Source: Micromussa lordhowensis
Lineage: Eukaryota; Cnidaria; Anthozoa; Scleractinia; Lobophylliidae
Assembly (NCBI GenBank): GCA_964020085.1
Contig: OZ026606.1
Span: forward strand, 4,983,923 to 5,047,922
Length of the DNA: 64,000 nt
Direction of reading: 5' to 3'
In this document: positions 50,501-62,742 of the stretch, in pieces
How positions within the stretch are numbered: the stretch's first letter is position 1
How the letters are laid out: each line of letters opens with the position of its first letter
Made by a program: the position numbers and the translations under genes
The notes under the pieces: model-generated
Told to the model about the DNA's origin: nothing
Database searches by the model: none
Seen by the model: only the letters and a program-made list of their open reading frames with translations

Positions 50501-52429
50501 AATGTTTCATGAAGACACACCAGCCACATACAGTGTTATCTTGTCAGTGAAGTTCACGTTTTCAGCGAACAGCCTATATCCGACCTTAACTTGTTTTCTT
50601 TGCCGCAGAAATAAGTCTGCCAAAGCTGTACGTTGGGTGAAATTTGTGGTCTACCTGTGACAGAGGGCTGCTAAAACGAGATTTGTATGTGGTTTTAACA
50701 ATAGGTCCTCCAACAACTTTTTTCCATACAAATCTTCTTAATTTTTTAAAAACTTAAACCGTCATAAAATCTCATCCTTTAATGTCAGAGACCTAAAATC
50801 TTGCCATTTTTCTATTTTCGACATGCTTTGCCCATCTTTAAGTTATAGCCCGTAATTTTATGAAAAGTAGAACACGTGATGGCTTAGCTGCAAAGGGCCT
50901 ATTATTACCGTAAATATGAAATATCGTGATTAATGATTAGACCGATTTTGATTTCTTCTTTATTTCAGATGCGTAAACTTTTCCTTCACGACTACGATAC
51001 CAGCGGAAAAATGTTTTTGGGTGAGCTGAACAATAAGACTATTAATGATGCCATTACCTTTCACCCTGTTAAAGATCCTGACTACATGTATCGTCTACAC
51101 GTACACTTCAACAACGAACAAATTCAAGATCTTCAACAGCAAGGAGTAAAGCTGCAACGCGTTTTACGGAAGATGGATCGATTGCTACAGGCAAACAGAT
51201 TGTCTCTTCACGAGAAACGAGCCCTTCAAGATGGAAGAGATCTTCGTCATCAGTTGGCGATAGATGACAGTGAAAAATGGGAAATGTTCACTTCCGCATC
51301 ATTTTACCCTGACATCAGCTTAAATGCGCCCTTTACCAAGATCCTTGGCAAAATGAAAATTGAAGTCAGCAATATACTGAATAAAACGAAGGAATTTCTA
51401 AAAGACGAGTTCTGGAAGAAGCGACATCTTGGAAAGCTGAGGAAGCAGGAATTTCATTATGGTTATAGGCGTTTCCACCCCCTGTACGGCATACAACACA
51501 TCGTACACGTGACAGTCCGTAGTGTAAAGACATACCGCAACAAAACGACTGGTCAAAAGGGAACTACTCAGCACATTGCACACAAGAGAAGCATCTACAC
51601 CCAACAGCCCTTTGCACATTTGAGGTATGCCACTAAGCCCATTGCAGGGATGCCCCCATTTGTACACTTCATCGTTCCCTTAGAAGGGCGTCTGGAAACG
51701 TTCCGTCGTTTCATGAAAAATTTTGAACTGGTCTGCCTCAAAGAGCTTCAGAGAGTCAAGCTGGTAGTCGCATATTCTTCCTCTGTGTCTTCTCCTCGTG
51801 AACACAAAGCTATCATCAAGAAATACCAAAAGAAATATCCCGAAGCAGAACTTATTTGGTTAGATGTTAGGGGTAACTTTTCCCGCGGGATAGCGCTTTC
51901 TCTCGCAGCAAATAAATTTAATCAAGCAGCTTTGTTATTCTTGTGTGATGTTGACTTGATCTTTAACTCGGAATTTATTGATCGCTGCCGACTGAACACA
52001 GCGCTTGGTAAGCGAGTTTACTTTCCAATAATGTTTTCCCAGTTTGATCCTGAACTAACATACAGCAACAAGACCCAACCCGATTCGCACTTTACTATCA
52101 ACAAAGATGCAGGGATTTGGAGGTCATTCTCCTACGGACCCGCATGCATTTATCATCGAGATATGGATGCTGTTGGAGGCTTTGACAAAAGCATTAAAGG
52201 CTGGGGATTGGAAGACGTGGATCTTTTCAGGAAGTTTGTAAATCATCCAGAGATTGAGGTGCTTCGCGCAGCTGATCCCGGTCTAATACATGTTTATCAC
52301 AAAATAAACTGCGATCCAGCTCTTCCCGTTCTACAATACACTCAGTGTCAAGGCTCTAAGGCCTCTATACTGGCCTCTCAGAAATCATTAGTCAGAGCTC
52401 TACTTTCCGCTCAGAAGCCATACGCCTGA
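44569..52429 (+). CDS. CHSY1-like: Chondroitin sulfate synthase (CHSY1/3 family)
   Basis: Two exons, 44569-45300 and 50969-52429, join in frame at AYE/MRKLF for 730 aa, a little shorter than vertebrate CHSY1. Type II Golgi topology: short cytosolic tail, signal-anchor at about residues 8-27 ([17 protein letters not shown]). The N-terminal Fringe-like beta-1,3-glucuronyltransferase domain carries the metal-binding DDD at 141-143 ([11 protein letters not shown]) and GGPGVVFS. The C-terminal CHGN beta-1,4-GalNAc transferase domain carries CDVDLIF at about 570-576 and WGLEDVDLF at about 656. Known family role: alternating addition of GlcA and GalNAc to chondroitin chains in the Golgi. All the motifs expected for both activities that I can check are present. 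The 5.7 kb intron is filled by retroelement remnants. Divergent from the Sel1-protein gene and convergent with the ZC3H18 gene. Confidence 0.95.
45409..45503. repeat. 49-bp direct tandem repeat in CHSY intron
   Basis: Two copies of a unit starting CCTGCGTCACAAAGTGG and containing CAGAAGGGTCCTCTATTAA; the second lacks 3 bases (AAC). It lies about 110 bp after the donor site. Confidence 0.9.
46035..47154 (-). mobile_element. Penelope-like element inserted in the LINE
   Basis: 1120 bp, opposite strand to the LINE, flanked by the 7-bp duplication TAATACT (46028-46034 and 47155-47161). 5'-truncated exactly at the RT catalytic box: its first codons read [11 protein letters not shown]. The 3' part runs through the GIY-YIG endonuclease and about 180 bp of non-coding tail. 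Confidence 0.9.
46218..47154 (-). pseudogene. Penelope-like RT/GIY-YIG polyprotein, truncated
   Basis: The frame continues from [11 protein letters not shown] through one internal TAA (about 47055, where related proteins have a glutamate) into a 270-codon open stretch beginning at 47030. After the RT thumb ([16 protein letters not shown]) and a linker comes the endonuclease: [10 protein letters not shown], the YVGETGR core of the GIY-YIG fold, and RRKEHM. The CCHH-like cysteine pair CADC typical of these elements is intact. The N-terminal two-thirds of RT is absent, so it is inactive. Confidence 0.9.
48591..48613. repeat. (ATG)n microsatellite, LINE tail
   Basis: Seven to eight ATG units directly at the 3' end of the LINE, most likely its tail. 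Confidence 0.85.
48650..49150 (-). pseudogene. LINE RT C-terminal fragment, antisense
   Basis: A 100-codon frame at 48843-49145 reads [30 protein letters not shown] and [13 protein letters not shown], the conserved region after the RT domain of CR1/Jockey-type LINEs. Downstream on the same strand, several stops interrupt a continuation. It is from a different LINE than the sense copy. Relic only. Confidence 0.8.
49925..50330 (-). pseudogene. Second Penelope-like relic (GIY-YIG region)
   Basis: Two overlapping frames hold pieces of one protein: [20 protein letters not shown], a Cys-Pro and truncated YIG region in one, and [14 protein letters not shown].., REATILERG and [10 protein letters not shown] in the other. 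This matches the C-terminal organisation of Penelope-like endonucleases but is frameshifted and lacks an intact GETGR core. It lies about 640 bp upstream of CHSY exon 2 and is unrelated in sequence to the first Penelope copy. Confidence 0.75.
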
Positions 52430-53975
52430 AGTTTTTTAACAGTAATGTACCCCATGCGAGTAATCTTTCGTTATACGCATCGTAAGCGGCAGAAATTAGA
52501 AACAGTACAAGAATAGACTCAAGCTCTTAAACATTTTCTAACGAAGTTGTGTGTATTGCAGAATGAATAAATGTTATGCTATGCTAAACGAAAGGTTGAA
52601 AAGCGAAAGAGGTGGTATTTTGTAAGTAACGATTCCTTAATCACACGTGTACAAATTGGTAATGCCTTGGTTAAATGGGTGCTGCCGACCCGAGGAAGCA
52701 AACTCGATTAGTTTGAATACGTGATTGATACAACTCTCCAATAAGGACAGCTCCCTGAAAAACTCTCCATAGCTACGGTCACTCTCTTATACGGGCAACG
52801 AGCACTAAATCCCAGCAACAGAGAGCAAATGATCCATATAGACTTTATCTCTTTATTACAGACAAACCAGTGATAACCTCGAAATCAATACAATTCACTG
52901 TTCGTGGTTTCATTATTTTATCATGCATACACTTAAAATGATAGTAACACTTGTAATTGCCATGAATTCTAATTATATAAAGACTTCGATATATCTCTGC
53001 TGAAATACGTGCACGATTGCACAACAAATATCGTGACTTTGTCCTGGAGAACATGCAACGGCGTCCGTTAATGACTATTAAACAATTTAGATGCACCTGA
53101 TAAGATGTGCTTTTGTCAGTACTGAAGACGAGAACAACACTTGATACCCTTGGTGAAGCCCTTGCAATGACGTCCTGTCTATTCACATTGGGACACTTGG
53201 CTGCCTGTAATATAGAGGTCCACTTCTCTACGGACTTCTCTCTGGTTTTTCTTTGAATTTGAGTAGAAAATAGGATTGCCGTTGTTCGCAAATGTGATGA
53301 AGCACTGTCTATCGCATGTGACAAAAATGACAAATGTTGACAGGTAAATCATCAGTTACACTACTTGCCCATTGGTGTTATTTGAAACAACTTGGTTAAA
53401 TTGGTACGTTCACACGAATGTACTTCCGCCACCCAAACATTGAGTGCTCAACGGACATCAGCTACATGTACATATTGTGTACCTTTTGGCTCAATCGTGA
53501 AGAATGCGATGCCAAAACCGTGAACCATGCTTGTGAAAAGTAACTTGTACTCGTTCTGGACTGAGAGACTCTGCGTAGCAAAACTTCCCGTGCGTATTTT
53601 GAAGCGCGAAAATTGGAGCGAGCGAGGAACCACGCAATTTTGAACAAGGGACTTCTGATAGGCGTGGCGGGGTAATTGGTTTGGTCGACTAGTATATCAA
53701 ATTCGCACGAACAATTCGAGCGCGGCTTGCAACAAGGAGAAACGAAATCGATGGCAATCGTGCTAGCTAACTGCCTTCAATGCTTTTCACTTTTCAAGTG
53801 ATTTTTAGCTACAACGGAAAACAACCATGTAAAAACGGTTTGTTTGTCTCGCTTGAAGTTTCGCAGTTTAAATAACAATGACGATAAACAAAAAGTGACG
53901 AATAACGACTTTTTACTGTACATTCACGAGAAAGTAAAATCAATGTCAAAATAGTCAATTTGTTGGGAATGGCTA
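52430..53975. other. Convergent 3' region between CHSY and ZC3H18 genes
   Basis: Contains the CHSY 3' UTR and presumably the ZC3H18 3' UTR. A 162-codon minus-strand frame (52845-53333) is open, but I recognise no domain, signal peptide or splice context; it may be chance or a small unannotated gene. Confidence 0.5.
52566..52571 (+). terminator. Poly(A) signal of the CHSY gene
   Basis: AATAAA 137 bases after the stop codon at 52429, the first canonical signal downstream. Confidence 0.65.
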
Positions 53976-56900
53976 TTATTCAATTCGCGCTCGTTTTCTT
54001 GCTATGGCGTCTTCGACAGCCTTAAGTTCACGGAGCAGTTCTTCTCTCCTCGAGGAAGTGTTTGCAGCATTTGGCTTTCCAGCGGGCACTGCTTCCGCTT
54101 GTGAATCTATTGATTGTTTCTCGGGTTTAATTGTAGCTTGCGGCGTCACGGTTGATGCAACCGCTACCTTCACGGCTTCTTGAGCGTCGGAGACTGGGGA
54201 CGGATCACGTGGTCGCTTTTTAAACGCCGACTGTTTATCATTGCTGCTGCTGGCTTCAGATCTGTACGATGGAGAATGATGGGACGATTTAGAGGTGTCC
54301 GTAGCCTCTGATCGTGCAACAGACTGCAATAAGAATAAACAAACTTAGTGATGAGGCATTGTCAGTAGAAAGAGACGGGATACACAGCACCTCGCAAAGC
54401 TACTCTATGTATTTTCAATTCACCTATAAATTTATATCTTTGAACACTAACTATGATTTAAACTGCAGTACAAAAACTAGGCGCCATACAGGCGCACGTG
54501 ACTACTACATAAAAGGTGAAAATTCAAAAAGTACAATAATTGTACTTTTTGTCTTAAATATGCACTTATCTGAATAAGAATGCATGCAAATAGTTAGATA
54601 ATGAATATTGCTGATGAGAGGTGTTATTGAATGTTTATAACCCATTGTTAAAGAATGTTTGAATTTGCCCAAACTGAGGAAACACAGTATGCTTCTTACA
54701 CCATTTTCAATATATTAAAATTCTAACATGGCAACAAGGTTTAGGGGAATAAAACAAAAGAAATTAATAAGTTTCTTTTATTCATCCCTCAACCTTGGTG
54801 TGATTTCTTTTGTTGTATTCCCCCAAGCCTTGAAGGTAGAATTGTAATAGATCGAAAATGGCCTATTAGAACATGTGGGTGTTGCCATTGTAATGGTTAA
54901 CAAAATTAAGTCTATCAGCAGTGTGTGGTGTATGAAAGGTAATCAGAAAGCAAACATGATCAGACATATCACAAACAGTTTTCATTATTTTAATGAACTG
55001 ATGAAACACGATTTATGGTAAGCAACACAACGAGAATGGCCCAGATCATAGCAACAATTCTGGGGTTGATTGAGAGTACCTGTATTATGGCAGAAGTAAA
55101 GGTATACTTTTGCAACAGCCAGTGCTACATAGATGAGTGAACGAGCGAGTAAAGGCAAGCACTCTGGAGAGGTACCTCATTGTGATTACAACAACCTTTT
55201 TAACTAAAATAGTGATAACAGTTACACCAGTGAGTAAGAGTAACAAGGAGTCTTGAGGCCGTGAGGTACAAAGCAGCACTCTACTGTGAAATATCAAGAC
55301 TTGTTTTAACGTCCCACCATTCATCCTTGCTTAAATCCCTCAATATGTTGTTTTGTTGCAGTCAACTATTTTGATTATTTCTCACAATTCTCAAATTGCA
55401 ACATTTCAGGAGCATGCTTTATTGATTCTGTAAACCCAAGTAACCAGCCACACCCACTTGAAGAATCCTGGATCTGCCCCTGCAATTTAATTACAGAACA
55501 ACTTTGTCAGATCTATTTAAAAGAAGCTGTTATATCTATTAGTAAAGGGAACAAAACAAAATGGATCATGTACTAAAGCTGTAATCGACACTCAGTCGAC
55601 ATCGCAATCAATACTTAGTCAACACTCAATCGGCACTTGATCAACATCTCGATCGACACTCAATCGACATCCCAATCAATACTTGGTCAACACTCAATCG
55701 ACACGTCAAAACATCTCGATTGACATCCTAGTGACACTTTATCAACAGTCGGTCAATAGTTGGCCGTGTCGACCGACTCGTATGCATCAATCAGAATTTG
55801 TTGACTCTCAGCCAACTGTCAGTCAAAGGTTGATCAAGTATCAACCGAGGGTATTGAGCCACACTTGACCACGGGTGCCTCAAGTACACACGATCCCAAA
55901 AAATAATGAACAACAACTTACTACATACACGTATGTAACCAGGTATACATGTAACTAGGTATTATTAAAACGTTTGTAGAAATCTTTTTCTTGTTGCTGT
56001 GTTGTATGTGAACTTTTTCTTTGAGTCATCCTCTTTTGATAAAGTAGAGGCATCACCAAATCTGTGTCACTGGTGACTGATATTGGTACAAAGTTGAATG
56101 GTCATGTCGATATATAGCGTAATTCATCTTTGTGACTTATATATAACATCGATTTCTGCAGTAAGTGGATTCGATTAAAATATTAAAAAACTCACCTCAA
56201 TTTCGAAGAATACAGCTGAGATCGAAGGAGGCAGCCGAGATCTTTGTTTGCCATCGATGACTATATTGGCAAATCATCGTTGATAAGAAGTGTTTGCGAG
56301 AGACCGCAACATGGATATTGGTTGTGCTGTTTGGCTCCAAAGTATATGCTATTGTTACTTACTTACTTTCGGAAAACTCAGACCATGGTACTAGTGACTG
56401 CTGCAAAAGCGCAGTTGTCACAATAAACGTTGTCTTGCCTTGTCTTGAAAAGGAACGCCCAACAAATTCGGCTGTTAAGTGTGAACATTAGAATTCATCA
56501 CAAGTTGTGTTTTTTTTAGTGCGGGATAAGTTTGAAAGAAACGCTCATTTTCTTCTCTCGAACCTTTGTTCAAAGAGACATAGCTTTGACGGTATAACCT
56601 AAGGCTTGAGTGTTTTACACTTGTTGGCGTTCGCTGACTTCTGGCACTTGGATATCTTAGACGCGGTGGAAAGTGCGTGTCTGAAACAATGTCTGTACAA
56701 AATGGGTTAACAGGCCTACACCACTCGTATTCGTACATTTGTCAAGGAAAAGAGAAGCCGACCCTCGTCACTAAATTGGAAGACGAGAATCAAACACTGA
56801 ATCACCAAGTAGCTGAAGAGAAAGGGCACTGGGAAAGAATACGTGTGGTCTCATGCCGCATAGTCATGGAGTACACACAATCAGGCTTTCCTTTTGTTCC

Positions 56901-59900
56901 TCTGCCACCACAGAAAAAAAAAACAGAACGCCTAATGGCAAGTTGAAATCTAGTAACATCTGTGAACCCTGTACTGCAAGCGATCGCGTAATGTTACCGG
57001 GAGTCCCGGCAGCTGTATTTATCAACTTGAAGTTGATAAAGGAGAATGAACCGCCATGGTGAGTTTGTGAAGCTAACATTTCCAAGGTTAGCAAAGTATT
57101 CTTTCCATTGTTCATTTGGATATTGCTTTCGGTAACGAGTTTGGCCGCGAATAATTTCAAGTATTAAACATTCTAAACTTGCTCCTGGAGATGGATCGAT
57201 AAGTTATATTGTAACTTCTCAAGAACCCTCAAAAAGTGGGAGAAGCAGCAGGCTGGGCCCCCCGCTTCCCTGTGCACATCTCTCGTGTTTTTCAACATTA
57301 CCTTGTTCAAAGTAAGTTTAATATCTTTATGGCCAGTATATCGAATGTTGCCGCTTGTCAATGGCACATTCTGTGCTTGCTTGACTTGTTCAGTCTTAGG
57401 CGCTGCTCGGCGTGTTTTGACCGGGTGCTCTTCTGATTCGTTTCCAGTATCACTGCTTGCACTTGCGCTATCACTGGATGACGCACTTGATCCACGGCGT
57501 AACCCACCTCGCTCTCGTGTTGCACGTGGAGAACTGGGACGAGCTAGTGCATGCTCCATACTGTCAGCACTTGAAGAACGCTCTCGTCTGGAAAACAAAT
57601 TTTACACACCAGTCAGTTATGGTGTTCATTGTTGCGTTACAAACACACCTGTAATTGTACTTAAACGCACGCATATCATATGTATGTAACTTACGTTTGT
57701 GTGTATAGATTTTCAGGTAAAGGTATTTTAGGTAGTTCTGTTTATTTTCGTTAGTTAATGTGCTCCAGACTTCAAACTGGCAGAATAACCGTCTTTTATG
57801 GGTGACATCACGACAAAAACACACAAGGATGGGCTTTTCATGTAAACTGAAGAAAAATTGAAAATTGCGGCCTTCCTTTGTAGTTTGTAAGATCAGTGGA
57901 GTGGTTTTAATTTCAGCTTTTAAACAAAGATTTGGCGGTGGACTGTGCTTTATCCAGTATCGGATAAATTTGCGATCAACAAGCAAGTCGCACACGCGAT
58001 GGGTCAAGGGTCCACATAAAATTTACGTATTGGTAGCGCAGTTTAGGCTGGACCTTTGCCTGTCTTGAAGTAATTTGAATGAGCACTGTATGAGCACTGA
58101 AATATCTGAACTAAACATCTCTGTGGACTAAAATCCACTGTATTTATGTAAGTCTGGATCCGCCACTGGATTCCTCTTGGGGACACCTATCACAACGTTC
58201 TTTTGAAGTCTCACTGCCGGTCATTTAATCTATTTAAAACCTTGACCTGCTGCCAGTCATATAGCCACAGCTTTTCAATAAAGTGGGAAACAAGTACAAG
58301 TACAAGTATCACTGTGACCCATGATAAGGGCACGAATTAGGTTTGGTTTGTGAAAAACAACTAGAAGACGTGTGATTTAACCAGAGGATTTACAGCTGAA
58401 AAAAAAAACATTGAGAACGGAAAACGGGTTACCTTTGTAATAGAATAGAAAGTTTACAGTAGTAATAATGAAGTCAGCGTACAATTCATTTGCAGTTTTC
58501 AGTTTTTTATGAAGTTTTATAAATGTGCTATTTTATATTTTCTGTCAACGAAAGAGTGGTTGCAATAAAACAATCGATAATGGTTTTGTCAGTGGAAAAG
58601 CAATAGGAAGATTCAAATGTCCTTCAAGATGATAAGGTGTTGATTTCAGAGAGAAATAATGAGAATACCGTTTTGTTGTTTTCAAGTTTGCGTACGTTGT
58701 GATGTACTTTAAACAACACGTTTCACTTTATATTATAGAGATGCAAATTGATTTTGCATTATTTAAGTTTGTTGAAAGAAGTTACAATTCTGAATTCATA
58801 TTATTAAGCATCAGTTTGTCTGTTTATGTCCCAGTTTTCTAGGAACAATTTTAGAAATAGTAGTTAAACATCATTGCTTCTGCATGCATTGCGGACTGTT
58901 TATTTGATATTTTATGACGTCAACACGGGCACAAAAAGCAAAACTGACAGTGAATTTTCTCGCGTTTAATTTGGTGAAATTCCATAAAATTCAACAGACT
59001 GGTTAATAAATGTTTTACTTTAATTGGACCTTGTTTTTCAGGGAAATCTATCTTACCAGTTTTTCCGCAGCGGTAAAAGACAAATTTACGAACATCGAAA
59101 AAACTGCCAGTACAACCGCGACTTTTTTAGTGTTTAAAATTCGTATCCCGCCGGATTCGATGTACTGTGAAAAGTTTGGAACATTTCACCGAAGGAAATT
59201 CAAGAAAATTACAAAAGAAGCCTTATAATTGGTAAAAAAAAAACATTTGTTGAGGCATTTACAATTAGGACTGAAAACCAAAATTTTAACAGAGATGATG
59301 ACACTATTTCATCCGTTTTTTCATTGCTTATTACATGTAATAAGTTTGACAGGGCTGGGTGTAAAAACGAACGCAAAAACAGCATTCAAAACATAACATT
59401 GGCACGCGGAACGCGATCAATGATTCTCCTATGGAGCCACCTAGTACCAAGTAGTAAGCGAACAACTATGAGCAACTTACGTTTTTGACTGGTTGGGTCG
59501 TCGTCGGTCTTCGTTCTGCGAATGGAAAAGACATTAAGTACCGGCCGCTGTTCACTACTAAAAAAAAACACCTGTGTTATCTGCCACGTGCAAAGATACT
59601 CACCCTTGCCCGAGGTGATCGAGATCTTCTCCGCCTGTCAGGACTTCTTCTTCGCCGAGAATGATGTCCGCGCTCTCGACTACAGATGAACAACAGAACA
59701 CAAATGAGATGCTGCGAGAAAAACAAGACTACCAAACTACACCACCAAGTCAGACAAACCGACAGTATATCATCTTCAACAGACCTCTGCATTATCAAAG
59801 GCAAAAGCAGTGCACAGATGAACAAACAAATCAACGACGACGAATTTTCGCCCTAGATTAGAACGTAATATGTGAGTCACTGTATCACAAGAAATAACAT

Positions 59901-62742
59901 CTGAACTGACAGTGAAAAGGGCTTCTCAATACGCGATCACAAGCGCCATTACCTACTAAGCGCCAACCATACCTGTAGGAATCTTCCAATGGCCGCACAC
60001 CTGCTCGGCGGCCCCAGCTGACCCCATAGGGTTTTTGTATTCTATCTGCTCGGCCATACTCATAACGATTCCTCTTTTCCTTGATATTACGATCAGACTC
60101 GACTGGTGGAGTTCGAGGCGCTGGTTCTGGTGAACCTTTGAGCTTAGTAGGGCTTTTTTGCACAGGTTTAGGCGATGGAGATTTCGACTTGTTTGATTCG
60201 GATTCGGACTCTGAAGACACGTTAGAAGCTTGCGCGCCACCTCTCTCTTCATCTTCTTCATTGTGTACAGTCTTCACCTCTTTAACAGGACTGTTGCTAC
60301 TTGTTGAGCTTGATCTATCGCTCCCTGACGACCGAGAACCAGATCGGGAACGTGACTTTGACCGGGAGCCCGAGCGCGAACGTGATCGTGACCTGGAAGG
60401 CGTTGGAGAAACTGAGCGAGATCGTGAGCGAGAAGCAGAGCGTGACGTGGAACGTGACTGTGATCCCGAGTGCGAGTGTGAGGAACGTGATGAATCTGAG
60501 GAGGAGGAGGATGACCTGCTACGTGAACTACGTGAAGAAACGGAGTGGCGCTTAGGAGATGTTGTTCTTTGCCAGGGATCTATCCATTCATCATTAGGAA
60601 GACGAGAACTCGAGATTCCCAGCACTTTCGGCTTAGATTTGTCCTTTTCTTCAACTACCGTTTCTTTTAAATCTTCTCTCTTGTCAACATCCTTTGCTGT
60701 TGTTGCTTCAACACTTACATTCACTTCTTGACTTCTTTTCTTCCTTCCTTCATCCTTGTTCTCATCAATTGTGTCTTTGTCCTGTTCCTTTAGAGCTGGA
60801 ATTGTCTGCTCCTTGACTTCAACGTTTTTCTCTTGTGTAACTTCACTGTCGCTTTTCCCATCCCCAGCGACTGGGATTTCTTTCTCCTTTTCTTTCCCTT
60901 TCTCTTTCTTGTTTTTAACTTTCTCCTCTCCAGTCTTTTCCATCTCTTTCGCAGGCTTTTTCGTTCGTTCTTTTTCTCGTTCTTTAACAATTTCTTTTGT
61001 CTTTTCCTTCTGTTTCTCTTTTTCACCGCCTCTTCGTCTACTTCGCCTGTCCCTGACACGAAAAATAACGCATGTGATCAGTAAATAACACACTGTTAAA
61101 CACTCAAATTCAATGACAGTTCAAGTAAGATCTGTCATGATCTACACTGAGGATCAATAGTTCCATTACCTTTCAGGTGAAGACGATGGAGTACGATAAG
61201 CTCTCTTTTTTCTTCTGTCGCGATCCTAAGACATAAGCAAACAAATCAAAGAAAGCAAGAGTAGCCATATATACTGTGTCACTAATATTATGTACCAAAA
61301 TTCTGAAAGAAAGTTGTACAGAAAAACCACTTTTGCTCTTCTGCATCTCCATGTCTTACTATACTTTATAGCATACAGTAGAAAACTAGAGAAAACTCTG
61401 AGAGCAATCAGAGAAAGCACACAACAAATCACTATAATACTGGTTAGGTATTTGACTAACCCGATACTGGACAGGTGAGGAATCTCTCTTGTCCCTCCAC
61501 CGTGACACAATATCTCCTCCTCTACGATGCCTGATGTCTTCTTCCTCCTGAGCGAACATGACGGGATCTTTTTCCAGCCTGCTTCGTATCATCTCGCGGC
61601 GTCTCATTAAGTTTTCTTTATCATTTTCATCTTCGTCTCCTTCAGCTGTGACACCGAGGATCATACGTTTCTCCTCGAAGTCAGCATCTTCTTCTTTTCG
61701 CTTCTGGGCAGCTTTTTTAACCTATATACATCAGAAATTCAAATCACTATGACTGAAAGGTACCAATTTGTGAATTACTGATACAGCAGGTATCCATTCC
61801 ATGTTTCTTGACAAAACATTTTAAGTGGCAGAAAGAATTCCAAGGTAGAAATAGAAATCGTAGTTAGTACTAGAGTACTTACTTCTCTTGCTAGTTTTAG
61901 TCCCCTCTCCCATGCTGTTTCTTTTTTGGGCGGGGCTATCGGCTCTGAGATGGGTTGTGCTCTATCAACCATTTCATCATCCTAAGAACGAACATGTAAC
62001 AAAATTACCACAGCTGCATCTACATTAACTGAATTTTAACCAGCACATCAACGTACAGATCATACCCAACATTTTCAATCGGCTTTTAACCAGTCTTCCC
62101 GTTGATCAGATCAGTGCAAAAATTACGCTTCTTGAAGTGTCGTATAATGATTTTTTTACGACATGGTAACGATAAACAAAAAAATTGCACATACCAGATT
62201 TGCTTTAAAAAAGCTGATACCAATACCTTAAATTATGGTACATGGCAAGCGGAGTATACAATTTTGAGTACATTGTAAAAACATTTCAAGCCATAGGTTT
62301 TGCATCAAAATACATAACGGCAAGCTTTTCAAAACAATTATTTGGTTCATGAAAAGGACTGTACTGAGACATCTAAAGAGAAACATTGTACTTAATTTTT
62401 CTAGACCATTTATGCCACAGTACACAACCACCTCAAATAAGAAGCAAACGACATAACTTACGAGGATTTATAAGTCATTAATTGAGATTGTTTCAATTCA
62501 AAAGTAATATAATTGACTGGTTATGAAAGTTCTGCATGTAGTCTGTTGTCCACCCAGTTCACTCAGGGATGTATATCCAGTGATATTTGTATGATAGACA
62601 CAAAGTAAACATACCAATTGTGTGACATCCTGGTCTGGGAAGGATGGCATTATAGCCTCTGGATGGACAGGAGGGGCTACGGCTGGTACTTTAGGGAAGG
62701 GGCTGGGATACTGGCCAGGCTCAGGTAGCATTTGATACGCAC
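53976..62742 (-). CDS. ZC3H18: ZC3H18 orthologue (RS-rich RNA-processing adaptor), 5' end off window
   Basis: Exons 62615-62742, 61883-61981, 61461-61721, 61170-61225, 59973-61052, 59604-59679, 59481-59515, 57302-57587 and 53976-54323 share phases and GT/AG borders, giving about 788 codons. Family signatures in order: a proline-rich segment (QMLPEPGQYPSPFPKVP), AWERGLKLARE, ADFEEKRM, FAQEEEDIRHRRGG, a long Lys/Glu-rich stretch, DEWIDPWQRTTSPKR, a serine/arginine-rich domain, TGHKDIKLTLNK, and the diagnostic C-terminus SSRREELLRELKAVEDAIAR. In vertebrates ZC3H18 links the cap-binding complex to the nuclear exosome and to mRNA export. The CCCH zinc finger should lie upstream, beyond 64000. The exon at 59481 could be alternatively used, as it is only 35 nt. 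Two donors are possible at 59973; the chosen one keeps the frame. A missed exon between 54323 and 57302 is possible. Confidence 0.92.
54698..54868. repeat. Palindromic MITE, copy 2 (ZC3H18 intron)
   Basis: Same family as 42075-42241: CCATTTTCAATATATTAAAA on the left, ATCGAAAATGGCCTATTA on the right, with the shared inner blocks GGGGAATAAAACAAAAGAAA and TTTTGTTGTATTCCCCCAAG. More diverged than copy 1 at its ends. Confidence 0.8.
55582..55770. repeat. Minisatellite with ~68-bp unit in ZC3H18 intron
   Basis: Two consecutive units of about 68 bp, each starting ATCGACACTC and ending AACATCTCG, then a partial third. Each is built from shorter degenerate copies of a CAATCGACA / GTCAACACT motif, so it is a two-level repeat. 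Confidence 0.85.

Noticed and set aside
56475..56738. Possible extra ZC3H18 exon (87-codon minus frame with Arg/Ser)
   Set aside because: An acceptor and donor can be found, but the phase does not fit the phase-0 neighbours.
59010..59228. 72-codon plus-strand frame in ZC3H18 intron
   Set aside because: Overlaps sequence resembling the 38180 MITE interior; not a gene.
59940..59972. Alternative donor extending ZC3H18 exon by about 15-20 nt
   Set aside because: A GTAATG donor exists near 59950, but using it breaks the frame into the next exon; the GTATGG donor keeps it.
60081..60731. 216-codon frame opposite the ZC3H18 RS-rich exon
   Set aside because: Antisense of arginine/serine repeats gives low-stop, low-complexity frames; the minus-strand frame matches ZC3H18.
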